64,000 nt of DNA, taken from assembly GCF_000812945.1 (NCBI RefSeq), contig NZ_JSYM01000001.1, positions 1,116,001 through 1,180,000 of the forward strand, read 5' to 3'. The DNA comes from Flavobacterium sp. AED (GTDB taxonomy: Bacteria; Bacteroidota; Bacteroidia; Flavobacteriales; Flavobacteriaceae). The translations under genes and the position numbers were made by a program. Positions 26,533-35,822 of this stretch are shown in pieces. Below the pieces are notes generated by a model that saw only the letters and a program-made list of their open reading frames with translations, had not been told where the DNA came from and did no database searches. How positions within the stretch are numbered: the first letter of the stretch is position 1; the number at the start of each line of letters is the position of its first letter.

Positions 26533-28182
26533 ATGAATAAATTTTCAGCTTTACTTATCGCATTGATTTTTCCCGTTTTTCTTTTCGGTCAAGTTAAAAA
26601 CGATTCATTATTAAAAGAACTGGATAATAGCGTCAATGAATATGGGTTGTATTTAAATAGAAAAGAGGCCGATATAAATAAACTTAAAGGGCTTTTAAAC
26701 TATACTGCTACAGACCTGCAAAAATTAGATATTTATGGCAAATTGTATGTTCAATATAAAGCATACCAGTCGGATTCAGCATTAATTTACGCTAGGAAGA
26801 GTTTATTAATTTCCCAGAAATTAAAAAATACAAACAAAGTATACGAAGCAAAATTAAACGTTGCCTCCATAATGGGAACTTTAGGAATGTATAAGGAATC
26901 CCTTGATATATTGGAAACAATAAACATCCATTTGACACCAAATTTAAAGGGAACCTATTATTGGACGAATCGGATTATCTATGGTTATTTGAATGATTAT
27001 GGGGCTTCCAGTCAAGAAAAAAAGGAATACGGTGCGCTGACAAAAAAATATAGAGATTCAGCAATGCTTTATTTTCCGCCAAAATCCATAGAATTTGGTA
27101 TTGCCAAATCAGACCAATTATTGGAACATGGGCATGCGGATAAAGCGATAGCATTGCTGCAGGTATTCTTTTCAAAAACAGCAAAACAAGATCTGGACAG
27201 AGCTGTTATCGCCTATATTATTTCAGAAGGGTATCGATTGAAAAAAGACAAAGAACAGGAAGAAAAGTGGTTGATTGTCTCTGCAATATCGGATTTACAA
27301 TTGGTAAAAAAAGAAAATATTTCTTTGCGTAAATTGGCTTTCATCCTATATGAACAAGGAGATATAGACCGGGCCTATAAATACACTAAAAGATCATTAG
27401 AAGATGCTCTTTTTTGTAATGCCAAATTGAGAACCTACGAAATATCAAAAATGTTGCCCATTATCAATGAGGCTTATGAGAATAAAAATGAAACCAACAG
27501 AACGCAGCTAATCATTTTTTTAATTTGTGCCAGCATCTTATCCTTGTTCTTATTAGTTGTTTTGATGCTGCTTTTTAAACAAATGAAAAAATCAGCAAAT
27601 GCCCAAAAAGAAATAAGTTTAGCCAATACAAAACTGTCAATATTGAACAAAGAATTAAATGAAATCAATGAAAAGTTGAATCAAACCAATGCAACACTTG
27701 CCGAAGCGAGTTTGTTGAAAGAAATTTATATTGGCCGCTACATGGATCAATGTTCGGATTATATTGCAAAACAGGAGGAATACAGACGAAAATTGAATGT
27801 AATGGCTACCTCGGGGAAAATGAATGAACTCGTAAAAGCAGTGAAGTCAAATACTCCTATTGAGAAAGAATTAAAAGAATTTTATGCCAATTTTGACCAA
27901 ACCTTTTTACAATTATTTCCGAGTTTTATTGATGAGTTTTCGAAATTGTTAGTAGACAAAGAGGTACTTCATTTGAAACAAGGTGAGTTTTTAAACACGG
28001 AGTTAAGAATCTTTGCGCTGATCCGTTTGGGTATTAAAGACAGTACAAAAATTGCAGAATTTTTAAGGTATTCCGTATCGACGATTTACAATTATCGTTC
28101 CCAAATAAAAAATAAATCGGTAGGGCCTAGGGAAGAATTTGAATCCAAAGTCCTTTTGATTGGGTCATCTGGCAAAAACTAA
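26533..28182 (+). CDS. DUF6377 membrane-spanning TPR/HTH regulator (SusR-like), copy 1
   Basis: In order: signal peptide or N-terminal anchor (to about residue 20), a TPR-like helical sensor (about 60-310), one membrane helix (LIIFLICASILSLFLLVVLMLLF, about 324-346), a coiled coil, and a C-terminal HTH (ELRIFALIRLGIKDSTKIAEFLRYSVSTIYNYRSQ). This is the plan of DUF6377 proteins and of SusR, which senses maltose-type sugars in the periplasm and activates starch genes in Bacteroides. It is 549 residues. The next gene, 271 nt downstream on the same strand, is a GH13 alpha-glucosidase, its likely target. A paralogue lies at 54103-55749. Confidence 0.85.
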   Translation: MNKFSALLIALIFPVFLFGQVKNDSLLKELDNSVNEYGLYLNRKEADINKLKGLLNYTATDLQKLDIYGKLYVQYKAYQSDSALIYARKSLLISQKLKNTNKVYEAKLNVASIMGTLGMYKESLDILETINIHLTPNLKGTYYWTNRIIYGYLNDYGASSQEKKEYGALTKKYRDSAMLYFPPKSIEFGIAKSDQLLEHGHADKAIALLQVFFSKTAKQDLDRAVIAYIISEGYRLKKDKEQEEKWLIVSAISDLQLVKKENISLRKLAFILYEQGDIDRAYKYTKRSLEDALFCNAKLRTYEISKMLPIINEAYENKNETNRTQLIIFLICASILSLFLLVVLMLLFKQMKKSANAQKEISLANTKLSILNKELNEINEKLNQTNATLAEASLLKEIYIGRYMDQCSDYIAKQEEYRRKLNVMATSGKMNELVKAVKSNTPIEKELKEFYANFDQTFLQLFPSFIDEFSKLLVDKEVLHLKQGEFLNTELRIFALIRLGIKDSTKIAEFLRYSVSTIYNYRSQIKNKSVGPREEFESKVLLIGSSGKN

Positions 28183-28408
28183 AACGGTTTACCTCGCGAT
28201 TACTTGTTGAAAACAATTCTTTATTGCATTTTTATTTTATAAATCTACCACTTTTTCTGCATATAAATTAATTTTAAATTATTGATTTACAATTAATTAT
28301 AAAAAATATAATTTACTTTTTTTCTGCCTGTAAAATTTTAAGCAGGGAAAGAATCTACTTTTACTATATCGAAATTTTTGAAATATAAGGCAATGTTCCA
28401 ACGTGTTT

Positions 28409-28424
28409 AATAAATCGATTTCGT
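28409..28424 (+). promoter_or_regulatory. 16-nt leader site, GH13 gene
   Basis: AATAAATCGATTTCGT with palindromic core AAATCGATTT, ending 29 nt before the GH13 ATG at 28454. The same 16-mer in the same orientation lies before the GH97 gene (53846-53861). Candidate regulator site. Confidence 0.5.
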
Positions 28425-28453
28425 CCAAAAAACCACTAACTAAAAAAATTAAA

Positions 28454-30229
28454 ATGAAAGTAGTATTATCAAAGGGAATGGCCATTGCATTGTTTTGCTT
28501 TGGACTAGTATCAACAAACCCATCTGCAGCGCAGGAAAAAAAACCGACAGTTGAGCGCAAATGGTGGAAGGAAGCCGTTGTATATCAAATTTATCCAAGA
28601 AGTTTCAAAGATACTGATGGAGATGGCGTAGGAGATTTGAAAGGGATTATTCAAAAATTAGATTATATCAAAAGTTTAGGAATAGATGTGGTTTGGTTGA
28701 ATCCAATTTACGGTTCACCAAATGCGGATAACGGATACGATATTTCTGACTATCAATCTATTATGAAAGAATTTGGAACCATGGAAGATTTTGATGCATT
28801 ATTAAAAGGAATGCACGAAAGAGGTTTGAAATTAGTAATGGATTTAGTTGTCAATCACAGTTCAGATGAGCATAAATGGTTTCAGGAAAGCAGAAAATCC
28901 CGAGACAATCCATATAGAGATTATTACCATTGGTGGCCAGCCGAAAAAGGAAAACCCGCTTTCCGCCCAGGTGCTTTTGAAGCAGATGGCAGCGGTTGGA
29001 GATATGATAAACAAACGGATTCGTATTATTTACATTACTTCAGCTATAAACAGCCTGATTTGAATTGGGAAAATCCAAAATTGCGTCAGGAAATTTATAG
29101 TATGATGAATTGGTGGTTTCAAAAAGGGATTGATGGATTCCGTATGGACGTGATTCCATTTATCGCAAAAGACACTACTTTTCCGGTAATCACTCAAGCT
29201 GATTTAGATAAAAACTACCAAGGACGTTGGGATGTTTTTATGGCTAGCGGACCTCATTTGCACGATTATTTGAAAGAAATGAATAAAGAAGTTTTGAGTA
29301 AATATGATGTAATGGCATTAGCAGAAGGTGCTGGAATGACACTGAAATCAGCTCACGATTTTGTGGATGCCGATAGAAAAGAATTGGATATGGGGTATCA
29401 TTTTGAAGGAACTAACTTAGGGTACATTCCGGGTTATTTCAAAAAAATGAATCCAAATTGGAGTTTAGTTGATTTCAAAAAGATTTATTCTGACTGGGAT
29501 GCAGTTTATGATCAAAAAGGATGGGGAACTATTTATTTAGGGAACCACGATCAACCTAGAATGACTTCTCGTTGGGGAAATGACGCACCAGAATTTAGAG
29601 CTGTTTCATCAAAAATGTTGACCACTTTTTTACTTTCAATGAAAGGAACGCCTTATTATTATAATGGAGATGAAATAGGAATGGTGAATGCCAAATTCAA
29701 TAAAATTGAAGATTATAGAGATATTGAAACGATTGCAGAATATGAAAAAGTAAAAATTGCCGGAGGTGATTTAAAACAATTCATCGAAGATCAAAAAACT
29801 GGTGGAGCAAGAGACAACGGAAGAACTCCTTTTCAATGGGATAGCTCTAAAAATGGAGGTTTTTCAACAGCGGAACCTTGGTTAAAAGTAAATGACAATC
29901 ACGCTACTTTGAACGCAGCAGCTCAAGAAAAAGATCCAAATTCAGTCTTGAATTACTTTAGAAAAATGACCAAACTTCGCAAATCGAATCCCGTTTTAGT
30001 TTATGGGAAATACACTCTTTTAGACAAAAATAATCCTAATGTGTATGCTTACACCAGAGAATTAGATGGTAAAAAAGTATTGGTGTTATTAAATTTTTCT
30101 ACTAAAAATGCAGTGGCAAATACTGGAATTAATTTAAAAAATGCAAAAGTGCTGATTAATAATTATGCAACGGTATCAAAAAAAGCAACACTAAGACCTT
30201 ATGAGGCTCTTGTTTTAGAGTTGAAATAA
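28454..30229 (+). CDS. GH13 alpha-glucosidase (oligo-1,6/alpha-glucosidase type), exported
   Basis: From the ATG at 28454 (591 residues) the protein has a signal peptide ending near NPSAAQ; an earlier frame start would place 17 charged residues before it. The (beta/alpha)8 domain carries nucleophile Asp232 (GFRMDVIPF), acid Glu291 (ALAEGAG) and Asp366 (GNHDQPRM), plus the calcium loop DTDGDGVGD (53-61) common in alpha-1,4/1,6-glucosidases. It probably releases glucose from maltodextrins or isomaltose in the periplasm. The regulator copy 1 lies just upstream and a long-stem terminator follows. Confidence 0.93.
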   Translation: MKVVLSKGMAIALFCFGLVSTNPSAAQEKKPTVERKWWKEAVVYQIYPRSFKDTDGDGVGDLKGIIQKLDYIKSLGIDVVWLNPIYGSPNADNGYDISDYQSIMKEFGTMEDFDALLKGMHERGLKLVMDLVVNHSSDEHKWFQESRKSRDNPYRDYYHWWPAEKGKPAFRPGAFEADGSGWRYDKQTDSYYLHYFSYKQPDLNWENPKLRQEIYSMMNWWFQKGIDGFRMDVIPFIAKDTTFPVITQADLDKNYQGRWDVFMASGPHLHDYLKEMNKEVLSKYDVMALAEGAGMTLKSAHDFVDADRKELDMGYHFEGTNLGYIPGYFKKMNPNWSLVDFKKIYSDWDAVYDQKGWGTIYLGNHDQPRMTSRWGNDAPEFRAVSSKMLTTFLLSMKGTPYYYNGDEIGMVNAKFNKIEDYRDIETIAEYEKVKIAGGDLKQFIEDQKTGGARDNGRTPFQWDSSKNGGFSTAEPWLKVNDNHATLNAAAQEKDPNSVLNYFRKMTKLRKSNPVLVYGKYTLLDKNNPNVYAYTRELDGKKVLVLLNFSTKNAVANTGINLKNAKVLINNYATVSKKATLRPYEALVLELK

Positions 30230-30246
30230 GCGACTGTAATTTTTCT

Positions 30247-30304
30247 AATAATTTACTATGTTGTCTAAGTTTTAAAAAAGGACGATATAGTAAATTATTT
30301 TTTA
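30247..30304 (+). terminator. Terminator of the GH13 gene
   Basis: Arms AATAATTTACTAT (30247-30259) and ATAGTAAATTATT (30287-30299) form a 13-bp stem with a 27-nt loop, followed by a T tract. Confidence 0.7.
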
Positions 30305-30365
30305 ATAAAAAACTTCCTTTATGTTAAGAGGAAGTAAATCCAAAGCTTTGCTCAAATCTTGCGCA

Positions 30366-30398
30366 TAGAAAAGGTTTCAAGATTTATTTCCTGAAACC
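30366..30398 (-). terminator. Terminator of the Dabb gene
   Basis: GGTTTCA (30373-30379) pairs with TGAAACC (30392-30398). The left part, TAGAAAAGGTTTCAAGA (30366-30382), is identical to the left arm of the terminator at 32941-32981. Confidence 0.55.
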
Positions 30399-30434
30399 AT
30401 AATTTTAATGACTTTGGATTGATTACACCAACTC

Positions 30435-30827
30435 CTATACATCTATAGCATCATAAACAACTACTTTTTCCCATAAATGAGAACAGTTTTTTATAAAAGC
30501 CAGATGAAGTGGGTGGTCCTGGTATGTTTTTTGTCCGGCTTCATCATCAAAAAACATGAGTTCTGAAACACTCCAAGAGGTGTCTACTACCTCACGTTTT
30601 TCCGTTGAGGCTAAAACGCCTACATGAATTTGACGAATAGTTGGAATTGCCGCTAAGGTTTTCAAACCGGAAATCAATTGCTGTTTATCAGCCTCTGATT
30701 GGGGGTTCTTTAACCAAAAAAATACATGATGCAATAAGGGTTTCTTCTTTGGACGCATTGCAAAGCCCATAATACCAGCAACTCCAAATAAAGCTGCAGA
30801 ACCAATAAATCTTCTACGTATCATCAA
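30435..30827 (-). CDS. Dabb (stress-responsive) domain protein with Tat-like signal
   Basis: The 130-residue protein starts with a twin-arginine-like signal (MIRRRFIGSAALFGVAGIMGFA) and then a single Dabb ferredoxin-like domain (LHHVFFWLKNPQSEADKQQ, TIRQIHVGV, HPLHLAFIKNCSHLWEKVVVYDAI). Dabb domains form dimeric beta-barrels; some members act as oxygenases or bind small ligands, but no catalytic assignment is possible. Tat export would mean it folds, perhaps with a ligand, before export. It is alone on this strand and followed by its own hairpin. Confidence 0.85.
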   Translation of the reverse strand: MMIRRRFIGSAALFGVAGIMGFAMRPKKKPLLHHVFFWLKNPQSEADKQQLISGLKTLAAIPTIRQIHVGVLASTEKREVVDTSWSVSELMFFDDEAGQKTYQDHPLHLAFIKNCSHLWEKVVVYDAIDV

Positions 30828-31179
30828 TTTATTTATTTTAAAAGGTAAATATCGAAATTTAAAAAATAAAAAAGGACAAAATGACTCCTTAATATTTTAT
30901 TCCTAAAATTTTTAAAACAATTAATTCCCCAATTCTTTTTCGTCGTTCCAGTCAAATATTGATTTGCGTTTAGTAATCAGTTCAAGAATGCTTTCAGCTG
31001 TTCCGTTTTATGAGAGTTAGGATTTAAATGAACCATGCCATTTCACACCTATTTTCAAACAGAAAGAAGGTTACGCCCTAAATGAATATACAATAATGAA
31101 TTAATTAGACCTTCTGGGGAATAGTTGTAGCCAGCCTTCCTTTTTTTAATTATTTTTATACGGTTTTAACAAAGAAGTA
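30828..31179. other. 352-bp region with a possible gene remnant
   Basis: Mostly non-coding and A/T-rich. A 28-codon open stretch on the minus strand (30921-31007) has protein-like composition but no start codon. A TTATTTTTA element lies about 30 nt before the Crp gene start, similar to the leaders of both DUF6377 genes. Confidence 0.35.
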
Positions 31180-31743
31180 ATGGAAGCAATTTTAAGAAGA
31201 CAAATTGAGAAAATAGTAAAATTAACGGATGATGAATTTCAATTGGTACTCTCGTACTTTTCGGTGGGTAAATATAAAAAACATCAATACATTGTGCAAC
31301 AGGGAAATTCCGTTCCGGATGTACATTTCGTAGTAAAGGGTCTCTTAAAATCTTTTTATATAGACAAATCAGGTAAGAATCATATTCTGCAATTTGCCAT
31401 GGAAGATTGGTGGATAACGGATAACCAGGGTTTTTATAATAAACAGAATGCCACGCTCAATATTGATTGCTTAGAAGATGCACAAACCTATTCTATCACT
31501 CTTGATAACAGAGAAAAGCTATGTGTCGAGTCACAGAAAATGGAATTCTTCTTTTTGCAGAAAATGACAGCCGGTAATATTGCGCTTCAAAACCGTATTC
31601 TCTCGCTTATGAGCAAGAATTCAGAGGAACGATACACGCAATTTATCCAATTATATCCGGATTTGATTCACCGCATTCCTAAAACTTTGATAGCATCCTA
31701 TCTGGGTATTTCAAGAGAAACATTGAGTCGTCTATCACATTGA
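31180..31743 (+). CDS. Crp/Fnr family transcriptional regulator
   Basis: The 187-residue protein has the cyclic-nucleotide-like beta-barrel domain (residues ~20-115, QYIVQQGNSVPDVHFVVKGLLKSFY) and a C-terminal winged helix with recognition motif IASYLGISRETLSRL. Bacteroidota members seldom bind cAMP; the effector is unknown. The protein stops directly after SRLSH, a few residues sooner than many relatives. The SDR reductase gene begins 96 nt downstream on the same strand and is its likely target. Confidence 0.88.
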   Translation: MEAILRRQIEKIVKLTDDEFQLVLSYFSVGKYKKHQYIVQQGNSVPDVHFVVKGLLKSFYIDKSGKNHILQFAMEDWWITDNQGFYNKQNATLNIDCLEDAQTYSITLDNREKLCVESQKMEFFFLQKMTAGNIALQNRILSLMSKNSEERYTQFIQLYPDLIHRIPKTLIASYLGISRETLSRLSH

Positions 31744-31838
31744 CGTGATATAGGTCACAAATTTTATGTGAGGTATGTCCTTTATAATCCATGGAATGTT
31801 TTCGAATTTTGTACTTCATAAAATTTTAAAATAGAATT

Positions 31839-32906
31839 ATGGAAAATATAGCGTTAGTAGTTGGAGCGACCGGAATAACAGGCAGTAATCTCGCAGAAAG
31901 ACTTATTGCTAAAGGCTGGATAACTTTTGGTTTAGCCAGAAACCCTCGAAAAGATATAGAAAACCTTCAGCCTGTTGCTGCAGACCTTTTGGATTTGGAG
32001 AATTTAAAAACAGCTTTAAAAGACATTTCTCCCACACACATTTACATTACAAGTTGGATGCGCCAGGACTCTGAAGCTGAAAACATACGAGTAAACAGCT
32101 TGATGGTTAAAAATCTTCTGGAGGTATTATCTCCTAAAAAATCAGTGCAACATGTAGCGCTTGTTACGGGACTGAAACATTATCTTGGGCCGTTTGAGGC
32201 TTACGCCAAAGACGGATTTTTGCCCGAAACGCCACTTAGGGAAGAGCAACCCCGTCTGGAGATAGAAAATTTTTATTATGCTCAAGAAGATGAAGTTTAT
32301 GCCGCTGCCATGCGAGATGGTTTTACATGGAGTATCCATCGACCGCATACGGTTATAGGTAAAGCGGTAGGTAATTTAATGAATCTTGGCACTACGCTCG
32401 CGGTATATGCCAGCATTTGTAAAGAAACAGGAAAGCCGTTTCAGTGGCCGGGTTCAGCAGCACAATGGAATGGACTTTCAGATGTTACGGATGCCAGAGT
32501 ATTAGCGGAACATTTAATATGGGCTTCCACTACAGAAGCGGCTCGTAACGAAGCATTCAACGTGGTAAATGGAGACTTTTTTCGCTGGAAATGGCTGTGG
32601 AAAAAATTAGCAGAATCGTTCGGAATTGATGCAATAGGCTTTGATGGTACGATACATACTCTTGAGGAACAAATGGTAAATGAAGCTCCGGTTTGGAAAA
32701 ATATTGCCGTTCAACATGCTCTTGCAGAGTCTGATTTAAGCAGATTGGCATCTCCCTGGCATACTGATCTTGACTTGGGACGGCCAATAGAAGTGATGAC
32801 TGATATGTCTAAAAGCCGTAGACTTGGCTTCACTATTTTTCAAAGAACTGAAGACTCGTTTTACGATTTGTTTGAACAGCTTCGGGTGGAACGATTAATC
32901 CCCTAA
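31839..32906 (+). CDS. PRISE-type short-chain reductase (SDR family oxidoreductase)
   Basis: The 355-residue protein has the NAD(P)-binding glycine motif GATGITGSN (residues 9-17) and the TGLKHYLGPFE and FYYAQED segments. These are the lysine and tyrosine catalytic motifs of the PRISE group (progesterone 5-beta-reductase/iridoid synthase-like), which reduces activated C=C bonds of enones. The natural substrate in bacteria is unknown. It follows a Crp regulator in a probable two-gene unit and converges with the outer-membrane protein gene over the hairpin at 32941-32981. Confidence 0.87.
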   Translation: MENIALVVGATGITGSNLAERLIAKGWITFGLARNPRKDIENLQPVAADLLDLENLKTALKDISPTHIYITSWMRQDSEAENIRVNSLMVKNLLEVLSPKKSVQHVALVTGLKHYLGPFEAYAKDGFLPETPLREEQPRLEIENFYYAQEDEVYAAAMRDGFTWSIHRPHTVIGKAVGNLMNLGTTLAVYASICKETGKPFQWPGSAAQWNGLSDVTDARVLAEHLIWASTTEAARNEAFNVVNGDFFRWKWLWKKLAESFGIDAIGFDGTIHTLEEQMVNEAPVWKNIAVQHALAESDLSRLASPWHTDLDLGRPIEVMTDMSKSRRLGFTIFQRTEDSFYDLFEQLRVERLIP

Positions 32907-32940
32907 AGGAAGTTTTCTTTTAGCTATTTATAAAATCTTA

Positions 32941-32981
32941 CTAGAAAAGGTTTCAAGAGAGTATCTTGAAACCTTTTCTAG
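32941..32981. terminator. Perfect 18-bp hairpin between convergent genes
   Basis: CTAGAAAAGGTTTCAAGA (32941-32958) pairs fully with 32964-32981 around GAGTA. There is no long T tract after it on either strand; probably a bidirectional terminator or processing signal. Confidence 0.75.
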
Positions 32982-33003
32982 TGTTGCTCCACTTACTATT
33001 GTC

Positions 33004-35490
33004 TTATTTCATTGCAGGCATACCTCCCTGATTGTTTTGATCTCCTTCTTTAAGGTCATCATTACTAACTCCTTTCTTTTTGGCTCCGGTGAACTTCATT
33101 GAACCAAAATTATAGCTGAATGTAACTCCAAAAGAACGTATTGGAAATTTAAAGGTACTGGTTTGGCTGAATCCCTGTCCACTTGAATTCTGTTTAAATT
33201 CTAAATCTTTTTTGAATGGCGAGACCATGTTAACTCCCAATGATGCCGTTTTGTTCCAAAACTGTTTTTTGACTCCAAACACCATTAAATTAAAAGCGGG
33301 ACTGGTGCCTTGCAACGTTTTCTTAGAAGAATTTTGGATTACAAAAGCTTCAGCCGAAATGTCGTTTTTTAATTGAAGTGTCCCACTCACAAACGCAGAA
33401 TATTGAATTGATGTGCCATTTGTGGATTGTTCTAAATTATATACTCCGGTTGGATCTGGTTTGTAAGTAAAGGCATTAAAGTTTCCACGTAAAGTCAATA
33501 TCTTAAACGGATTTACGGAACCAAAAAGACTCATTCCAAAAGATTTATTGCTCCCAATGTTTTGATAATTGGTGATTGTCCCTGTCTCGTCTGATAAAGG
33601 TGTTGCAATACCTTCAATTAGGTCTGATGTATATTTATAATAGGCCGAAATATTCAGAGTACGCTTTTGTGAAAATGTGGAGTATCCAAATTCTACGGTT
33701 TGTGATACTTCAGGATCCAGGGTAGGGTTTCCTTGTGTTTGTGCTTGAATATTTGATTTATTGATAAATGGGTTGAGGTAGGTAAAGCTTGGTCTTGAAA
33801 TACGTTTGCTGTACGTCAATTTTAAAGAAGAAGACTGTGACAATGCTTTCTGTAATGTAAAGCTTGGAATAAAGGTCCCATAGTCAATTTTGAATGGGCT
33901 TAAATCGGTTTGAAGCGCATTCGTAGGATCACCTTTGATGGCTGTATTTTCGAAACGAGCACCTGCCATTACGGTAAAACCTTTGGGTAAAGTTAGCGTT
34001 CCTACTGTATAAAGGGATGCAACATCTTGATCGTAATTGTATAAATTAGAACTGATAGGGTCATAAACAAATGCATTTTGTGCATCAGGAACGTAATTTT
34101 GGAAATCGCTCGAAATCTTTCTGATGATTGTTTTACCTCCTGCTTCCAGTTTGAATTTTTCGGTTACTGGTAGCGTATAATCCAATTGTAGCGTGTATTC
34201 ATTATTTGTTCCGTCATTATTTGCTTTTTGATTGGTATAAAAACTGGAATATATATTTTGATAATCTGTATTGACTAAACTATGGCTCCATTGCGATGAA
34301 AATGTAAGTTCGTGTCCCTCTTTTGCAAATTTATGGCTATAGTTAAGATTCCAGTCAAATCCTCCAAAAGAGTTTTTCGCACTACTTTGTCCGGTATAAA
34401 TGCTACTGTTCGCGTTATTTAGGTAATCAGTAAAGGTGTTTTCACTCGTGCCAGTTCGCTCAAATCCTCCGTCGTTATATCTAAAGGTGGTGCTTAAACT
34501 GTTGAAAGTATTAAAATCATATCCAGCAGTTACTGATGCTACTACGCCACTACGTTTTACTTCGTTAGTACCTTTACTCGTTTGCAAACTGTTGGCGTTA
34601 CTATTGTTCAAAATTTGATTGGACTCAGAAGCGGACTCTTGTGGCCAGCCATTGTTGAATCCAACATTTGCCGAAAGGCTGAAACGGTTTTTATTATAAT
34701 TAACGTTGGCATTAAAGTTGTTTTGTCTCGTGCCAATACCACCACTTACGGAGCCACTCACTCCGGAAACACTTTTCTGTTTGGTGATAATGTTTATTAT
34801 TCCGGCAGATCCTTCGGCATCATATTTTGCGGATGGTGAAGTAACCACTTCGATGTTTTTGATTTGGTCAGCAGGTATTGTTTTCAACACATCCGAAAGG
34901 TTTGCGGAAGTTGCCCCCGATGGTTTTCCATTGATAAGTACTCGCACATTTCCATCTCCACGAATGGATACTTTTCCGTCAATATCTACATTTACCATAG
35001 GAACTTTCTGCAATACGTCTGTAGCATTACCGCCGCTTGCTGTCAAGTCTTTCTCTACGTTGTAAACAATTTTATCAATCTTGTTCGTCACTTGTTGTGT
35101 TTTCCCTACGACTACAACTTCTTTCAATGTATTTGTTTCAGGACTTAAAACTACCTTCCCAATTTCAAGATCCAACTTTGCATCTGTTGTAATTATTGAT
35201 TTAATAGTTTTGTCATTGTAACCAATAAATGAAATGGTAACGGTATAGGTCCCGGCTTGAATTTCATTCAATTTGAAATTTCCGGTAGCATCGGTCAAAA
35301 CGCCCGTTATGGGTTTAGTAGAGTTGATTTTGTAAAGGCTTACCGAAGCATAATCTACGGGTACCTTAGTTATCGAATCGATTACGGTACCAGAAATTTT
35401 TCCTTTTAAACTATTCGTTCCGGTAAAAGTTTGAGATTTTACAGATACAACAGCAAAAAACAACACGGTTAGAAGGATGATTTTTTTCAT
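33004..35490 (-). CDS. Outer-membrane beta-barrel protein with CarboxypepD-like N-terminal domain
   Basis: The 828-residue protein has a signal peptide (ILLTVLFFAVVSVKSQ), a carboxypeptidase-regulatory-like beta-sandwich (about 28-115), a plug-like domain (VTNKIDKIVYNVEKDLTASGGNATDVLQKVPMV) and a large C-terminal barrel. This is the TonB-receptor-like outer membrane beta-barrel family (OMP_b-brl_3), whose role is poorly known and may be transport or surface assembly. A Gly/Asn-rich tail ends the protein. It is just downstream of a LytS/LytTR pair on the same strand, 332 nt away, so the sensor may control it. Confidence 0.88.
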   Translation of the reverse strand: MKKIILLTVLFFAVVSVKSQTFTGTNSLKGKISGTVIDSITKVPVDYASVSLYKINSTKPITGVLTDATGNFKLNEIQAGTYTVTISFIGYNDKTIKSIITTDAKLDLEIGKVVLSPETNTLKEVVVVGKTQQVTNKIDKIVYNVEKDLTASGGNATDVLQKVPMVNVDIDGKVSIRGDGNVRVLINGKPSGATSANLSDVLKTIPADQIKNIEVVTSPSAKYDAEGSAGIINIITKQKSVSGVSGSVSGGIGTRQNNFNANVNYNKNRFSLSANVGFNNGWPQESASESNQILNNSNANSLQTSKGTNEVKRSGVVASVTAGYDFNTFNSLSTTFRYNDGGFERTGTSENTFTDYLNNANSSIYTGQSSAKNSFGGFDWNLNYSHKFAKEGHELTFSSQWSHSLVNTDYQNIYSSFYTNQKANNDGTNNEYTLQLDYTLPVTEKFKLEAGGKTIIRKISSDFQNYVPDAQNAFVYDPISSNLYNYDQDVASLYTVGTLTLPKGFTVMAGARFENTAIKGDPTNALQTDLSPFKIDYGTFIPSFTLQKALSQSSSLKLTYSKRISRPSFTYLNPFINKSNIQAQTQGNPTLDPEVSQTVEFGYSTFSQKRTLNISAYYKYTSDLIEGIATPLSDETGTITNYQNIGSNKSFGMSLFGSVNPFKILTLRGNFNAFTYKPDPTGVYNLEQSTNGTSIQYSAFVSGTLQLKNDISAEAFVIQNSSKKTLQGTSPAFNLMVFGVKKQFWNKTASLGVNMVSPFKKDLEFKQNSSGQGFSQTSTFKFPIRSFGVTFSYNFGSMKFTGAKKKGVSNDDLKEGDQNNQGGMPAMK

Positions 35491-35822
35491 TTTAAGATAT
35501 TTTAAGTTCCAAATCCATTTGAATTATTTCAATAAATTCGTTTGGATTACGGTACAAAGCAACATCTTAATAGGAACTTATGCCAACACATTCGACAGAG
35601 AGGGGGAGAACGTCGACGGAATTTTAACAATTCAATTTTTTGGGTCTACTGAATTTTGTTCGAAAATAATAAATAGGTTCATTTAAGTTTAGCTGATACA
35701 ATTTGGGCATTCGCTTTTAAAAAAATCTACGTAAAAATATTGGCACGCAGATTCTGAAGTCGATTATATATTCTTATTTGGTAAAAATGACTGTTTCACA
35801 ACATTTTCTGTTGAATCAAAAT
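35491..35822. other. 332-bp region before the outer-membrane protein gene
   Basis: No gene. It includes a short piece (35671-35694) matching part of the convergent repeat at 42431-42508. No clear promoter was found for the outer-membrane gene. Confidence 0.45.
35671..35694 (-). repeat. Truncated copy of the 42431-42508 repeat
   Basis: AAATAGGTTCATTTAAGTTT followed by AGCT matches the reverse strand of the 42431-42508 repeat apart from a two-base and a one-base gap. Confidence 0.5.

Noticed and set aside
30366-32958. A 17-nt direct repeat (TAGAAAAGGTTTCAAGA) around the Dabb, Crp and SDR genes, as possible ends of a mobile element.
   Set aside because: Both copies are the left arms of terminator hairpins, there is no transposase or integrase between them, and the flanks do not match further.
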